Assembly: GCF_033568475.1 (NCBI RefSeq)
Contig: NC_133123.1
Location: 54,629,522 to 54,693,521 of the forward strand
Reading direction: 5' to 3'
Length of the DNA stretch: 64,000 nucleotides
Source of the DNA: Henckelia pumila
Lineage: Eukaryota > Streptophyta > Magnoliopsida > Lamiales > Gesneriaceae
Part shown: in pieces, positions 1 through 11,326 of the stretch
Numbering within the stretch: the first letter of the stretch is position 1
How the letters are laid out: every line of letters starts with the position of its first letter
Translations under genes and position numbers: made by a program
Notes under the pieces: generated by a model
Told to the model about the DNA's origin: nothing
The model's input: only the letters and a program-made list of their open reading frames with translations
The model's database searches: none

Positions 1-311
1 ATCGGCTAAGATTTACAGGAGCTTTCAGCCTCCTCACGCGAAGCTCCTCTCTATACCTACAGCGCGCAACTCGGTCTAAGAGATGGAGACACTCAAATTC
101 CAACCCGGAGATGGTATTTTGGGGCGTTTTTCCCTTAGGGCACGCTGGGACCCACCAAAGCGACCCGCGTCACACAGATCGCATGTTTACGTCGTGTGTT
201 TCAGTCTATTGCATCTTTTCTATCCGTGGATTAGACTCAAAGAGTCGAAAATAGGACGGCGAGGAATCGAAAGAACAAGAAGTACGAGTAAGAAAAAAAA
301 ATTAATGAAAA

Positions 312-428
312 ATGGGTGCAACACAAGGACTTCCCAGGGGGTCACCCATCCTAGTACTTCTCTCCCCGAAGTACGCTTAACTTTGTAGTTAAGGGATCCA
401 GTGCATTAGTACTGGTATGATCGCACCC
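312..428 (-). rRNA. 5S rRNA copy, degenerate
   Basis: The copy is 117 nt. It is 3 nt short between nucleotides 37 and 45 and altered around the intermediate element, so it is probably inactive. Confidence 0.8.
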
Positions 429-758
429 AATAGTGAATGAATTCTTTATTGTTTTGTCTCTCGAATTGCGGATCGAAGGGACAGGAGCTGCAGTTTTAAA
501 CGAACATAACTTTCGATCGGCTAAAAGTTACGGGAGTTTCAGCCTGCTCACGCGAAAGTATTCTCGATACCTACAGCAAGTATCTCGGTCTAGGACCCAC
601 CAAAGCGGCCCGCGTCACCCTGATCGCACGTTCATGTCGTGTGTTTCAGTCAATTGCATCTTTTCAATCCGTGGATTGTACTCAAATAGTCGTAAATAGG
701 ACGGCGAGGAATCGAAAGAACAAGAAGTACGATTAAGAAAAAAAGAAATTAATGAAAA

Positions 759-878
759 AGGGGTGCAACACGAGGACTTTCCAGGGGGTCAACCATCCTA
801 GTACTGCTCTCGCTCAAGCACGTTTAACTTTGGAGTTCTGATGGGATCAGGTGCATTAGTGCTGGTATGATCGCACCA
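759..878 (-). rRNA. 5S rRNA copy
   Basis: Full length, with about eight scattered changes, including one in the A box and one in the C box. Confidence 0.88.
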
Positions 879-1275
879 AACAGTGAATGAATTATTTATT
901 GTTTTGTCTCTCGCATTGCGGATCAGAGGAACAGGCGCTTTACTTTCAAACGGACATAAATTTTGATCAACTGAGAGTTATGGGAGCTTCAGCCTGCTCA
1001 CGCGAAGCTCCTCTTGATACCTACATCGCGCATCTTGGTTTAAGAGACGAAGACGCTTAAATTCCAACCCGAAGATGGTCTTTCGGGTCGTTTTTCCCGT
1101 AGGGTGTGGTGGGACCCACTAAAGCGGCCCGCGTCTCCCAGATCACACGTTCACGTCGTGTGATTCAGTCTATTGCATCTTTTCTATCTGCGGATTGGAT
1201 TAAAAGAGTCGGAAATAGGACGGCAAGGAATCGGAAGAACAATAAGTACGATTAAGAAAAAAAAAATTAATAAAA

Positions 1276-1395
1276 AGAGGTGCAACACGAGGACTTTCCA
1301 GGGGGTCACCCATCCTAGTACTGTTCTCGCCCAAGCACGCTTAACTTCGGAGTTCAGATGGGATCCGGTGCAGTAGTGCTGGTATGATCGCACCG
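1276..1395 (-). rRNA. 5S rRNA copy, promoter boxes preserved
   Basis: Full length. A box (about nt 50-64), intermediate element (67-72) and C box (80-97) are essentially consensus, and about six changes lie elsewhere. This is one of the better preserved copies in the block. Confidence 0.92.
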
Positions 1396-1745
1396 AGCAG
1401 TGAATGAATTCTTTATTGTTTTGTCTCTCGAATTACGGACATAACTTTCGATCGGCTGAGAGTTACGGGAGCTTCAGCCTGCTCACTAGAAGCGCCTCTC
1501 GATACCTACAGCGTGCATCTAGGTCTACGAGCTGGAGACGCTCAAATTCCAATCCGAAGATGGTCTTTCGGGGCATTTTTCCCGTAGGGCATGTAGGGAC
1601 CTACAAAGACGGCCCGCGTCACCCAGATCGCACGTTCACGTCGTGTGATTCTAGGAGAAATCGGCATGTGAAAGAGTCGGAAATAAGATGGCGAGTAATC
1701 GGATGAACAAGAAGTACGAATAAGAAAAAAAGAAATTAATGAAAT

Positions 1746-1865
1746 AGGGGTGCAACACGAGAACTTTTCAGGGGGTCACCCATCCTAGTACTTCTTTCGC
1801 CCAAGCACGCTTAACTTTGGAGTTCAGATGGGATCCGGTGCATTAGTGATGGTATAATCGCATCC
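1746..1865 (-). rRNA. 5S rRNA copy
   Basis: Full length with about ten changes, mostly near the two ends. The A box reads as consensus. Confidence 0.88.
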
Positions 1866-2263
1866 AAAAGTGAATGAATTCTTTATTTTATTGTCTCTCG
1901 AATTGCGGATCTGAGGAACAGGCACTGCACTTTAAAACGGACATAACTTTCGATCGGCTAAGAGTTACGGGAGCTTCAGCCTGCTCACGCGAAGCTCCTC
2001 TTGATACCTATTGCGTGCATCTCGGTCTAAGAGGCGGAGACGCTCAAATTCCAACCCAGAGATGGTCTTTTCGGGCATTTTTCCCATAGGGCACGCTGGG
2101 ACCCACCAAAGCGGCCAGTGTCACCCAGATCGCACGATCACGTCTTGTGATTCAGTCTATTGCATCTTTTTTATCCGCGGATTGGACTGAAAGAGTCGGA
2201 AATAGGACGGCGAGGAATCGGAAGAACAAGAAGTACGAGTAAGAAAAAAAGAAATTAATGAAA

Positions 2264-2383
2264 AGTGGTGCAACACGAGGACTTTCCAGGGGGTCACCCA
2301 TCCTAGTACTTCTCTCGCCTAAGCACACTTAAATTCGGAGTTCTGACGGGATCCAAAACATTAGTGCTGGTATGATCGCACCC
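2264..2383 (-). rRNA. 5S rRNA copy, degenerate
   Basis: Full length, but nucleotides 26-31 are replaced by a divergent run and the A box has two changes. Confidence 0.86.
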
Positions 2384-2781
2384 AACAGTGAATTAATTCT
2401 TTATTGTTTTGTCTCTCGAATTGCGGATCAGAGGAACAGGCGCTGCACTTTCAAACGGACATAACTTTCGATCGGATGAGAGTTACGGGAGCTTCAGCCT
2501 GCTCACGCGAAGCTCTTCTCGATACCTACAATGCGCATCTCGGTCAAATAGATGAATACGCTCAAAATCCAACCCGAAGATGGTATTTCGGGTTGTTTTC
2601 CCGTAGGGCGCTCTGGGACCCACCGAAGCGACCCGTGTTACCCAGATCGCACGTTCACGTCGTGTGATTCAGTCTATTGCATCTTTTCTATCCGCGGGTT
2701 GGACTGAAAGAGTAGGAAATAGGACGGCGAGGAATCGAAAGAACAAGAAGTACGAGTAAGAAAAAAATAAATTAATGAAAA

Positions 2782-2901
2782 ATGGGTGCAACACGAGAAC
2801 TTCCCAGGGGGTCACTCATCCTAGTACTGCTCTCGCCCAAGCACGCTTAACTTTGGATTTCAGATGGGATCCGGTACATTAGTGCTGGTATGATCGCACT
2901 C
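2782..2901 (-). rRNA. 5S rRNA copy
   Basis: Full length with about nine changes. A box and intermediate element are consensus, and the C box has one change. Confidence 0.88.
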
Positions 2902-3218
2902 AATAGTGAATGAATTCATTATTGTTTTTTCTCTCGAATTGCGGATCGGGGGCACAGACGCTACACTTTCAAACGGACATAAATTTCGATCGGATGAGAG
3001 TTATGAGAGCTTCAGTCTGCTCACGCGAAGCCTCTCTCGATACCTACAGCGCGCATCTTGGTCTACGAGACGGAGACGCTCAAATTCCAACCCGGAGATG
3101 TTCTTTCGGGGCGTTTTTCCCGTAGGGCACTGGGACCCACCGAAGCGGTCCGCGTCACCCAGATCGCACGTTCACGTCGTGTGTTTCAGTTTATTGAATA
3201 TTTTTTATTCGCGAATTA

Positions 3219-3256
3219 ATGAGATCCCATGCATTAGTGCTGGTATGATCGCACTC
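3219..3256 (-). pseudogene. 5S rRNA gene fragment, 5' end only
   Basis: Only about the first 38 nt of the gene remain. They are fused directly to spacer, with no internal promoter and no 3' half, which looks like a deletion or unequal-exchange junction between units. Confidence 0.85.
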
Positions 3257-3598
3257 AATAGTGAATGAATTCTTTATTGTTTTGTTTCTCGAATTGCGGA
3301 TCGGAGAAACAGGCGCTGCACTTTCAAACGGGCATAACTTTCGATCGGCTGAGTGTTACGGGAGCTTCAGCCTGCTCACGCGAAGCCTCTCTCGATACCT
3401 ACAACGCGCATCTTGGTCTACAAGACGGAGACGCTCAAATTCCAACCCAAAGATGATCTTTCGGGGCATTTTTCACGTCATGTGTTTCAGTCTATTGCAT
3501 CTTTTCTATCCACGGATTGGAATCAAAGAATTGGAAATAGGACGGCGAGGAAACGAAAGATCAAGAAGTACGAATAAGAAAAAAATAAATTAATGAAA

Positions 3599-3718
3599 AG
3601 GGGTGCAACACGAGGACTTCCCAGGGGGTCACCCATCCTAGTACTGCTTTCGCCCAAGCACGCTTAACTCCGAAGTTTAGATGGGATGTAGTGCATTAGT
3701 GCTGGTATGATAGCACCC
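3599..3718 (-). rRNA. 5S rRNA copy
   Basis: Full length. The 3' half is close to consensus, while nucleotides 27-50 have several changes. Confidence 0.88.
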
Positions 3719-4117
3719 AACAGTGAATGAATTCTTTATTGTTTTGTCTCTCAAATTGCGGATCGGAGGAACATGCGTTGCACTTTCAAACGGACATAAC
3801 TTTCGATCGGCTGAGAGTTACGTTAGCTTCAGCCTGCTCATGAGAAGCTCCTCTCAATACCTACCACGTGCATCTCGTTCTAAGAGACGGAGACGCTCAA
3901 ATTCTAACCCGAAGATGGTCTTTCGGGCAGTTTTTCCCGAAGGGCACGCTGGTACCAACCAAAGCGGCCAGTGTCACCCAGATCGCACGTTCACGTCGTG
4001 TGTTTCAGTCTATTGCATCTTTTCTATCCGCGGATTGGATTCAAAGAGTTAGAAATAGGACGGCGAGGAATCGAAAGAACAAGAAGTACGAGTAAGAAAA
4101 AAATAAATTAATGAAAA

Positions 4118-4236
4118 AGTTGTGCAACACGAGGACTTCCCAGGGGATCACCCATCCTAGTACTGCTCTTGCCCAAGAACGCTTAACTTCGAAGTTCTAA
4201 GGGATCCGGTGCATTAGTGTTGGTATGATCGCATCC
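4118..4236 (-). rRNA. 5S rRNA copy
   Basis: 119 nt. Carries the G68A intermediate-element change, one A-box change and a base lost near nt 38-41. Confidence 0.86.
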
Positions 4237-4635
4237 AACAATGATTGAATTCTTTATTGTTTTGTTTCTCGGATTGCGGATTGGAGGAACACGAGCTGTA
4301 GTTTCAAACGGACTTAAATTTCGATCGGCTGAGAGTTACGGAAGCTTCAGCCTGCTCATGGGAAGCTCCTCTCGATACCTACAGTGCGCATCTCGGTCCA
4401 AGAAACGGAGACGCTCAAATTCCAACTCGAAGATGGTCTTTTGGAGAGTTTTTCCCGTAGGGCGCACTGGGACCCACCGAAATGGCCCGCGTCACCCAGA
4501 TCGCACGTTCACGTCGTGTGTTTCAGTCTATTGCATATTTTCTATCCACGGATTGGACTCAAAGAGTCATAAATAAGATGGCGAGGAATCGAAAGAACAA
4601 GAAGTACGAGTAAGAAAAAAAGAAATTAATGAAAA

Positions 4636-4754
4636 AGGGGTGCAACACGAGGACTTCCCAGGGGTCACCCACCCTAGTACTTCTCTTGCCAAAGCACGCT
4701 TAACTTCGGAGTTCTAATGGGATCCGGTGCATTAGTGCTGGTATGATCGCACCC
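4636..4754 (-). rRNA. 5S rRNA copy
   Basis: 119 nt. One base is lost in the C-run near nt 91-95, and there are single changes in the C box and intermediate element. Confidence 0.87.
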
Positions 4755-5153
4755 AACAGTGAATGAATTCTTTATTGTTTTGTCTCTCGAATTGCGGATC
4801 GGAGGAACAGGGGCTGAAGTTTCAAAGAAATATAACTTTCGATCGGCTAAGAGTTACGGGAGCTTCAGCTTGCTCACGCGAAGCTCCTCTCGATACCTAC
4901 AGTAAGTATCTCGGTCTAAGAGATGGAGACGCTCAAATTACAATCCGGAGATGGTCTTTCATGGAGTTTTTCCTGTATGGTGCGCTGGGACCCACCGAAG
5001 CGGCCCACGTCACCCAGATCGCACATTCACGTCTTGTGATTAAGTCTGTTGCATCTTTTCTATCCGCGGATTGGACTGAAAGAGTCGGGAATAGGATGGC
5101 GAGGAATCGGAAAAACAAGAAGTACGAATAAGAAAAAAAGAAATTAATGAAAA

Positions 5154-5276
5154 AGAGGTGCAACACGAGGACTTCCCAGGGGGTCACCCATGCTCCTAGT
5201 ACTGCTCTCGCCAAAGCACGCTTAACTTTGGAGATCTGGTGGGATTCGGTGAATTAGTGCTGGTATGATCGCACCC
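5154..5276 (-). rRNA. 5S rRNA copy with C-box insertion
   Basis: 123 nt. Three extra bases lie inside the C box, so TFIIIA spacing is disturbed and the copy is probably inactive. Confidence 0.85.
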
Positions 5277-5668
5277 AACAGTGAATGAATTCTTTATTGT
5301 TTTGTCTCTTGAATTGCGGATTGGAGGAACAGGAGCTGCAGTTTAAAACGGACATAACTTTCGATCTGCTGAGAGTTACGGGAGCTTCATCCTGATCACG
5401 CGATGCTCTTCTCGATACCTACAGCGCGTATCTTGGTCTAAGAGACGGAGAAGCTCAAATTCAAACCTGGAGATGGTCTTTGGGGGCATTTTTCCCGTAG
5501 GGCGCACTGGGACCCACCGAAGTGGCCCGCGTCACCCAGATCGCACGTTTACGTCGTTTGATTCAGTCTATTGCATCTTTTTTATCCGTGGATTGGACTG
5601 AAAGAGTCGGAAATAGTACGGAGAAGAACAAGATGTACGAGTAAGAAAAAATGAAACTAATAAAAAAA

Positions 5669-5788
5669 AGGGGTGCAACACGAGGACTTCCCAGGGGGTC
5701 ACCAATCCTAGTATTGCTCTTGCCCAAGCACGCATAACTTCGGAGTTCTGATGGGATCCGGTGCATTAGTGCTAGTATGATCGCACCC
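5669..5788 (-). rRNA. 5S rRNA copy, variant A-box subtype
   Basis: Full length. Carries the linked pair A55T (A box) and G68A (intermediate element) that marks a recurring subtype next to B spacers. It is otherwise near consensus. Confidence 0.9.
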
Positions 5789-6179
5789 AACAGTGAATGA
5801 ATTCTTTATTTTTTTGTCTCTCGAATTGCGGATTAGAGAAACAGGAGCTGCAGTTTCAAACGGACATAACTTTCGATCGGCTGAGAGTTACTGGAGCTTC
5901 AGCCTGCTCACGCGAAGCTCTACTCGATACCTATAGTGTGTATATCGGTTAAAGAGACGGAGATGCTCAAATTCAAAAACAGAGAGGGGCATTTTTCTCG
6001 TATGTCGCGCTGGGACCCATCGAAGCGGCCCGCGTCCCCCAAATCGCACATTCACATCGTATGATTCAGTCTATTGCATCTTTTATATCCGCGGATTGGA
6101 CTGAAAGAGTTGGAAATAGGACGGAGAGGAATCGAAAGAACAAGAAGTACGAGTAAGAAAAAAAGAAATTAATGAAAAA

Positions 6180-6299
6180 AGGGGTGCAACACGAGGACTT
6201 CCCAGGGGGTCACACATCCTAGTACTGTTATCGCCCAAGCACGCTTAACTTCGGAGTTCTGATGGGATCCAGTGCATTAGTGCTGGTATGATCGCACAC
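6180..6299 (-). rRNA. 5S rRNA copy
   Basis: Full length, about six changes, A box consensus. Confidence 0.9.
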
Positions 6300-6698
6300 A
6301 ACAGTGAATGAATTCTTTATTGTTTTGTCTCTTAAATTGCGGATCGCAGGAACAGGAGCTGCAGTTTCAAATGGACATAACTTTCGATCGGCTAAGAGTT
6401 ACGGGAGCTTCAGCCTGCTCACGTGAAGCTCCTTTCGATTCCTACAGCAAGTATCTTGGTCTAAGAGACGGATACGCTCAAATTACAACCCGGAGATGGT
6501 CTTTTGGGGCGTTTTTCCCGTAAGGCGCGCTGGGACCCACCAAAGCGGCCCGCGTCACCCAGATCGCACGTTCACTTCGTGTGATTAAGTCTATTACATC
6601 TTTTCTATCCGCGGATTGGACTAAAAGAGTCGGAAATAGGACGGCGAGTAATCGGAAAAACAAAAAGTACGAGTAAGAAAAAAAGAAATTAATGAAAA

Positions 6699-6818
6699 AG
6701 GAGTGCAACACAAGGACTTCCCAGGGGGTCACCCATCCTAGTACTGCTCTCGTCCAAGCATGCTTAACTTCGGAGTTATGTTGGGATCCGATGCATTAGT
6801 GCTGGTATGATCGCACCC
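6699..6818 (-). rRNA. 5S rRNA copy
   Basis: Full length, about eight changes, including one each in the A box and intermediate element. Confidence 0.88.
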
Positions 6819-7217
6819 AACAGTGAATGAATTCTTTATTGTTTTGTCTCTCAAATTGCGGATCGGAGGAACAGGAGCTGCAGTTTCAAACGGACATAAC
6901 TTTCGATCTGCTGAGAGTTACGGGAGCTTCAGCCTGCTCATGCGAAGCTCTTCTCGATACCTACAGCGCGTATCTCGGTCTAAGAGACGGAGAAGCTCAA
7001 ATTCAAACCCGAAGATGGTCTTTGGGGGCATTTTTCCCGTAGGGCGCGCTGGGACCCACCGAAGTGGCCCGTGTCACCCAGATCGCACGTTCACGTCGTG
7101 TGATTCAGTCTATTGCATCTTTTCTATCCGTGGATTGGACTGAAAGAGTCGGAAATAGGACGGCGAGGAATCGGAAGAACAAGATGTACGAGTAAGAAAA
7201 AAAGAAATTAATGAAAC

Positions 7218-7337
7218 AAGGGTGCAACACAAGGACTTCCCAGGGGATTACCCATCCTAGTACTGCTCTCGCCTGAACACGCTTAACTTCGTTGTTTTGA
7301 TGGGATCTGGTGCATTAGTGCTGGTATGATCACACCC
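7218..7337 (-). rRNA. 5S rRNA copy, degenerate
   Basis: Full length with more than ten changes, including nucleotides 44-48 and the 5' end. It follows a B spacer but lacks the B-type A-box change. Confidence 0.85.
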
Positions 7338-7737
7338 AATAGTGAATGAATTTTTTATTGTTTTATCTCTCGAATTGCGGATCGGAGGAACAGGAACATC
7401 AGTTTCAAACGGACATAACTTTTGATCTGCTAAGAGTTACGGGAGTTTCAGCCAGCTCACGCGAAGCTCTTCTCGATACCTACAGCGCGTATCTCGGTCT
7501 AAGAGACGAAGATGCTCAAATTCAAACCCGAAGATGGTCTTTTGGGGCATTTTTCCCGTAGGGCACGCTGGGACCCACCGAAGTGGCCCGCGTCACCCAG
7601 ATCGCACGTTCACGTTATGTGATTCAGTCTATTGCATCTTTTCTATCCGCGGATAGGACTGAAAGAGTCAGAAATAGGACCGAGAGGAATCGGAAGAACA
7701 AGATGTACGAGTAAGAAAAAAAGAAACTAATAAAAAA

Positions 7738-7832
7738 AGGGGTGCAACACGAGGACTTCCCAGGGGGTCACCCATCCTAGTACTGCTCTTGCCCAAGCAC
7801 GCATAACTTGGGAGTTCTAATGGGATCCGGTG
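7738..7832 (-). pseudogene. 5S rRNA gene split by retrotransposon, 3' part
   Basis: Nucleotides 26-120 of a B-subtype gene (A55T, G68A). Bases 7828-7832 (CGGTG) are the target duplication of the element at 7833-15755. The gene resumes after the second CGGTG, and the two parts add up to exactly 120 nt. Confidence 0.94.
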
Positions 7833-7977
7833 TGTAGTGACCCGTATCCAGAATTAATGATTAATGAATAATTAATCATGTAATCATGTTTATATTAAGT
7901 AAAACATGATTAAGGAAATTCCAAATGGGTTAACGGAGTCCATAAATGGATTCAGGACACTCAAAAATGGTTGGAAA

Positions 7978-8245
7978 GGTTCCGAGGGTTCGGATGGTTC
8001 GGAGGCTCCGAACCGGGTTAGGAGGCTCCGAACTGGATCGGAGGATCCGAACGAGTTCGGGGGATCCAAACTCGGATCGGAGGCTCCGAAGATAATGCGT
8101 CATGGGTGACATCATTGATGGGACTTTGGAGGACCCGAAGTCAGGATCGGAGGCTCCGAACAGGAACGGAGGCTTCGAAGTCAGGAACGGGGGATCCGAA
8201 CCAGTTCGGAGGATCCAAAGTCGAGTTCGGATGGCCCGAACTTCG
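7978..8245 (+). promoter_or_regulatory. U3 palindrome array
   Basis: About a dozen imperfect copies of TTCGGAGGATCCGAA-type palindromes (core TCGGA-N3-TCCGA) spaced roughly 17-25 bp apart, ending just before the TATA box. A bZIP-like TGAC site pair near 8099-8115 interrupts the run. The placement suggests a binding-site array for a host factor. That is inference. Confidence 0.7.
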
Positions 8246-8247
8246 CC

Positions 8248-8255
8248 TATAAATA
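8248..8255 (+). promoter_or_regulatory. LTR TATA box
   Basis: TATAAATA directly downstream of the palindrome array. The same arrangement occurs in the 3' LTR at 14725-14732. Confidence 0.75.
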
Positions 8256-8570
8256 GAGGTCCGAAATTTCATTTTCAACTCGCACCTCTCCTTTTCCTCT
8301 CTCAATTCATAGGCCTTCTAACTCAGATCTAGGGAGTTCTAGGCATCCTATTGGGAATCCGGAAGTGGCATAGCGATCCCGACGTCGAGGCAAAGATGTG
8401 CCTAAGTTTTGAGGCAATTGTCATCAGCGGGCTAACGACGGACGCAAGTATAGCTATGGTCTCCTTAAATTATTTAGGAGTATGCAATAGCTTAATTAAG
8501 GCTTTTAGAGCTTAATTATTGATGCATGGGTATTTGCATTGTAGAGCTGATATAGGCTTGGATCCTAGAG

Positions 8571-8894
8571 ACTCTGAGTTGAGTTATACCAGGGGCAATA
8601 ACTATTGAGTTTCGAGACGAATTAGGAAGCATTTCCATATGTCTGTGTGCACTGTGGAATGTCCCAGTCGAGCATATTGGTGGGAGCTTGCCTTAGTCTT
8701 GATGTGTGTATAGTGGTTGCGATTATGTATAACTATCAGGAGGATGTTTATTGATTAAATTCATGAGGTAAATAACCTATGATCGAGATAGTGTAGATCA
8801 TCAGAGGCATGATGACTTCCATTGCAATGTATGCGTGATTTCGCAGGCCAATGGCTAGGATATGACGTAGCGTCATGAATTGCAAGTGATGATA
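8571..8894 (+). other. Internal remnant of the element at 7833-15755
   Basis: Non-LTR sequence up to the nested insertion. No open frame or protein motif is visible. It ends with TGATA (8890-8894), the target duplication of the nested element. Confidence 0.6.
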
Positions 8895-9804
8895 TGATAT
8901 GAATCTAGAAGGCGCTCAAAGATTCATATTGTTCCAAGATTTGCTTCATGATTTACATTCAAGATTTGAAGGGTTTGGAATTCATGGCAATCAATTTGGA
9001 GTACTTGAAGATCACTTTGAAGGATGCTACATGTTATTGAAGTCCAAAGAAGTCAAGGGAGTGGAGAAAATGTCAAGAAGAACACAAAAATAGATGACAC
9101 ATCCCGAGACGTATGCGCGCCCGCGCCTAGTCCACGCGCGCCCGCGCGCTGTCTAGCAATTTTGCAGTTTGACGGACTGAACTTCATGCGCGCCCGTGCC
9201 TCCCTGACGTGCGCCCGCGCCTGACGGACAGAACTTCATGCGCGCCCGCGCCTTCGAATTTTACACACAGTTCGGTGTGTTGTGTGTGTGCGAGTCTTTT
9301 TGATATTTTGGCATTATTTTCTATATTTTGAGTCTTTTAATTATACTAGGAAACTTTCTAGATGATATCTTTGATATCTTTAGGCTATATTTTGCGTTAT
9401 CTTTTATTTTTGATTGTAAACTATAAATACTTTTGTTTTATTTTATTAATAGGAATTCAGATTCAGTTTATACGAAAATTATTGAAATTCTCTCAAGAAT
9501 TTTATTCAAAGCTTTGCTTTGTTCTTCAAATCAAACTTTCTCAGTTAATTACTTGGAAAACGTTTGTCGATTGTTTCTCACTGAAGATTGTCAGATATAA
9601 GTTTATCTGAAGGTTTTCTTTGGTTTTAATTGTTGTGGTTTCTGTTGTTAATCGTACCGTCGATTAAAGGTGGAAATCCAAAACCCTATCAATTTTACTT
9701 GTTTTAAAGATTGGGCAAAACTTTGGATCTTTTGTTTATTGTTTAGAGGGTGCGATTCAAATTGTAATCGTGTTTGCTAATCTTACACATCCATATTCAT
9801 ATCA
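8895..9804 (+). repeat. 5' LTR of nested element
   Basis: 910 bp. Contains a GC-rich run of GCGCGCCCGCGCC-like motifs at about 9114-9253, inside otherwise AT-rich sequence. Confidence 0.9.
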
Positions 9805-9806
9805 TT

Positions 9807-9824
9807 TGGTATCAAAGCCAAGGT
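9807..9824 (+). other. Primer binding site, nested element
   Basis: TGGTATCAAAGCCAAGGT, two bases after the LTR. Complementary to the 3' end of an initiator-Met-type tRNA apart from minor differences. Confidence 0.8.
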
Positions 9825-10327
9825 TTTGAATCAAGTAAGTATCTATCTTCATCTATCTTTGTTCTTCGCGTTCTTCGTTCTTCTTATCCGTTCTTCATTG
9901 TTCTTCGTTGGAATATTTCCTTCGTCGAATTTCTGTGTCGTTTCTTTCAAACTTGTTATCCAAGTCTCGTGTCTTGTGTTACAAGTTATAAATCAAAAAA
10001 AAAAAAGAAAAAAAAAAGAGGATTTCGAAATTGTCGAAAAAAAAGGAAGCAAAATAACTTGTGGTCATAATTTCTTGTGTCTTGGGTGCCAATTCTATTT
10101 CAATCTTCATAAAGTCAATTTCTTGTTTTTTTTGTGCAATTTACGTGAGTCGATTGGCAAGTGTTTACAAGTTTTGAACTTGTGAGTTTGATATTTAAAA
10201 TCACAAAGCATAAGTTATTCCATATATTTGAGCGGAAAAACAAGAGTGATTGAGTGATTTTTTTTGGAGTGACGAGTGAGAATTTGGATGAGGATATTTT
10301 ATTACTAACATTTTTCTTGCAGGTACA

Positions 10328-11326
10328 ATGTTTCAAAGAAAATTCGATGGGTATAGGGAGAGTGAAAGGAGGTTTGATTATGGGAGTAGGAGAGAGAGAA
10401 AAATTGATGTGTATAGAGATGATGATGGTTGTCGTGGAGAAAAAGATTTTGAATATTATTTGGATAAGATTAAGAAAAATAAAATTCCGTCGTTCCATGG
10501 AGATATGGATTCGGAATCATATTTGAAGCGGGAGAAAAGAGTAGATAATATATTTGAAGGTCGTGATTTTTCTGAAGCTAGGAAGTTTAAACTTGTTTTA
10601 CAAGAGTATACCGACTATGCTTGCACTTGGTGGGATAAAGTGATGGTGAATAGAAAAAAACATGGAATGAGTCCTATTTCTACATGGGATGAGATGAAGA
10701 GAGCTATGCGGAAACGTTTTGCTCCTAATCACTGTGAATCTTCCAAACGTGAACATCAAGGTACATCTAAACTTTCAAATTCTAGTACCTTTGATATTGC
10801 ATGTTTATGGTGTCGTGGAAAAGATAAGCATGATATGAGCCAATGTTTTAATGAGGCTAGGATGAAAGTGGTGGATTCTTGTGTAGAGCTTGAATCTAAT
10901 GTTGTAGTGGAGGTTGAATCAAAAGTTGAAGTTGAGTCGATAATTGAGGATGAAACTTCATTGATTGAGGATGTGAGTGTTGAAATTTGTGCGGTGGAAG
11001 GTGAATGGATTGATGAAAAATCTTCTATTGTGTACGGTGTGGTTGATAGTGATTTAAGTGTTGGAGAATGTGAAGTGGTAGATGATTTTGCATGTGTTGA
11101 AGATTCATCTAATATTTTTGTTGTAGATGAGAGTCTTATGGATTTTCATAGTGGGACTAGTAATTTGTTGGATGAGTCTTGTAATCCTGCAATTCAATTG
11201 AATCCAAAAGAATTTCTTGAGCATCAATTGGGATTTGAAATTTTGAGTGATATGGCTGAAAAAAAGAGTGATGAAAAAAGTGAGATAGCCATAGAAAAAG
11301 AAAAAAAAAAGAAAAAGAAAATTTAG
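10328..11326 (+). CDS. gag: Gag protein of the nested gypsy-type element
   Basis: 332-residue open frame. Gag forms the virus-like particle and binds element RNA. Residues 55-135 match the Ty3/gypsy gag core, with a WW pair at 101-102 and the pattern STWDEMKRAM..RFAP. Residues 159-173 form a near-canonical zinc knuckle (C-X2-C-X5-H-X4-C). The N-terminus is basic and rich in R, D and E. The C-terminal third is acidic and ends in a lysine tract from a purine-rich run. The start codon lies 504 bp after the primer site. No complete protease, reverse transcriptase or integrase follows. Placement in a chromovirus-like gypsy clade is uncertain. Confidence 0.8.
   Translation: MFQRKFDGYRESERRFDYGSRRERKIDVYRDDDGCRGEKDFEYYLDKIKKNKIPSFHGDMDSESYLKREKRVDNIFEGRDFSEARKFKLVLQEYTDYACTWWDKVMVNRKKHGMSPISTWDEMKRAMRKRFAPNHCESSKREHQGTSKLSNSSTFDIACLWCRGKDKHDMSQCFNEARMKVVDSCVELESNVVVEVESKVEVESIIEDETSLIEDVSVEICAVEGEWIDEKSSIVYGVVDSDLSVGECEVVDDFACVEDSSNIFVVDESLMDFHSGTSNLLDESCNPAIQLNPKEFLEHQLGFEILSDMAEKKSDEKSEIAIEKEKKKKKKI

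Larger units (their letters stand above)
1..7832 (-). repeat. 5S rDNA tandem array, block 1
   Basis: Tandem units of about 519 bp, with 5S genes transcribed leftwards. Unit starts at 1746, 2264, 2782, 3599, 4118, 4636, 5154, 5669, 6180, 6699, 7218 and 7738 mostly lie 511-520 bp apart. Two early units are shorter (447 and 470 bp). Downstream of each gene, on its own strand, a T-run directly follows the CACCCC end and fits an RNA polymerase III terminator. Upstream is a conserved AATAAAGAATTCATTCACTGTT-like flank (its first 20 bases are the best kept), with only a weak AATAAA at about -22 rather than a clear TATA at -28. Spacers here are A-like at 429-758, then generic, then A, B, C, A, B, B from 4755 onward. 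The block ends inside a gene at a retrotransposon. Bases 1-311 are spacer only. Confidence 0.96.
7833..8570 (+). repeat. 5' LTR (incomplete) of the element at 7833-15755
   Basis: Matches the first half of the LTR at 14289-15755, including the U3 palindrome array and TATA box. About half of the LTR length is represented. Confidence 0.85.

Noticed and set aside
7978-8245. Regularly spaced short palindromic repeats as a CRISPR-like array
   Set aside because: Plant LTR context, variable repeat sequence, no unique spacers of constant length, and no cas genes. The position upstream of a TATA box fits a promoter array.
9807-9824. tRNA gene fragments at primer sites (also 19693, 44408, 60854)
   Set aside because: Only the short primer-complementary stretch next to an LTR is present, without a tRNA body.
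9993-10018. A-rich tract as a SINE or processed-copy tail
   Set aside because: It lies inside the leader of the nested LTR element with no body or target duplication of its own.
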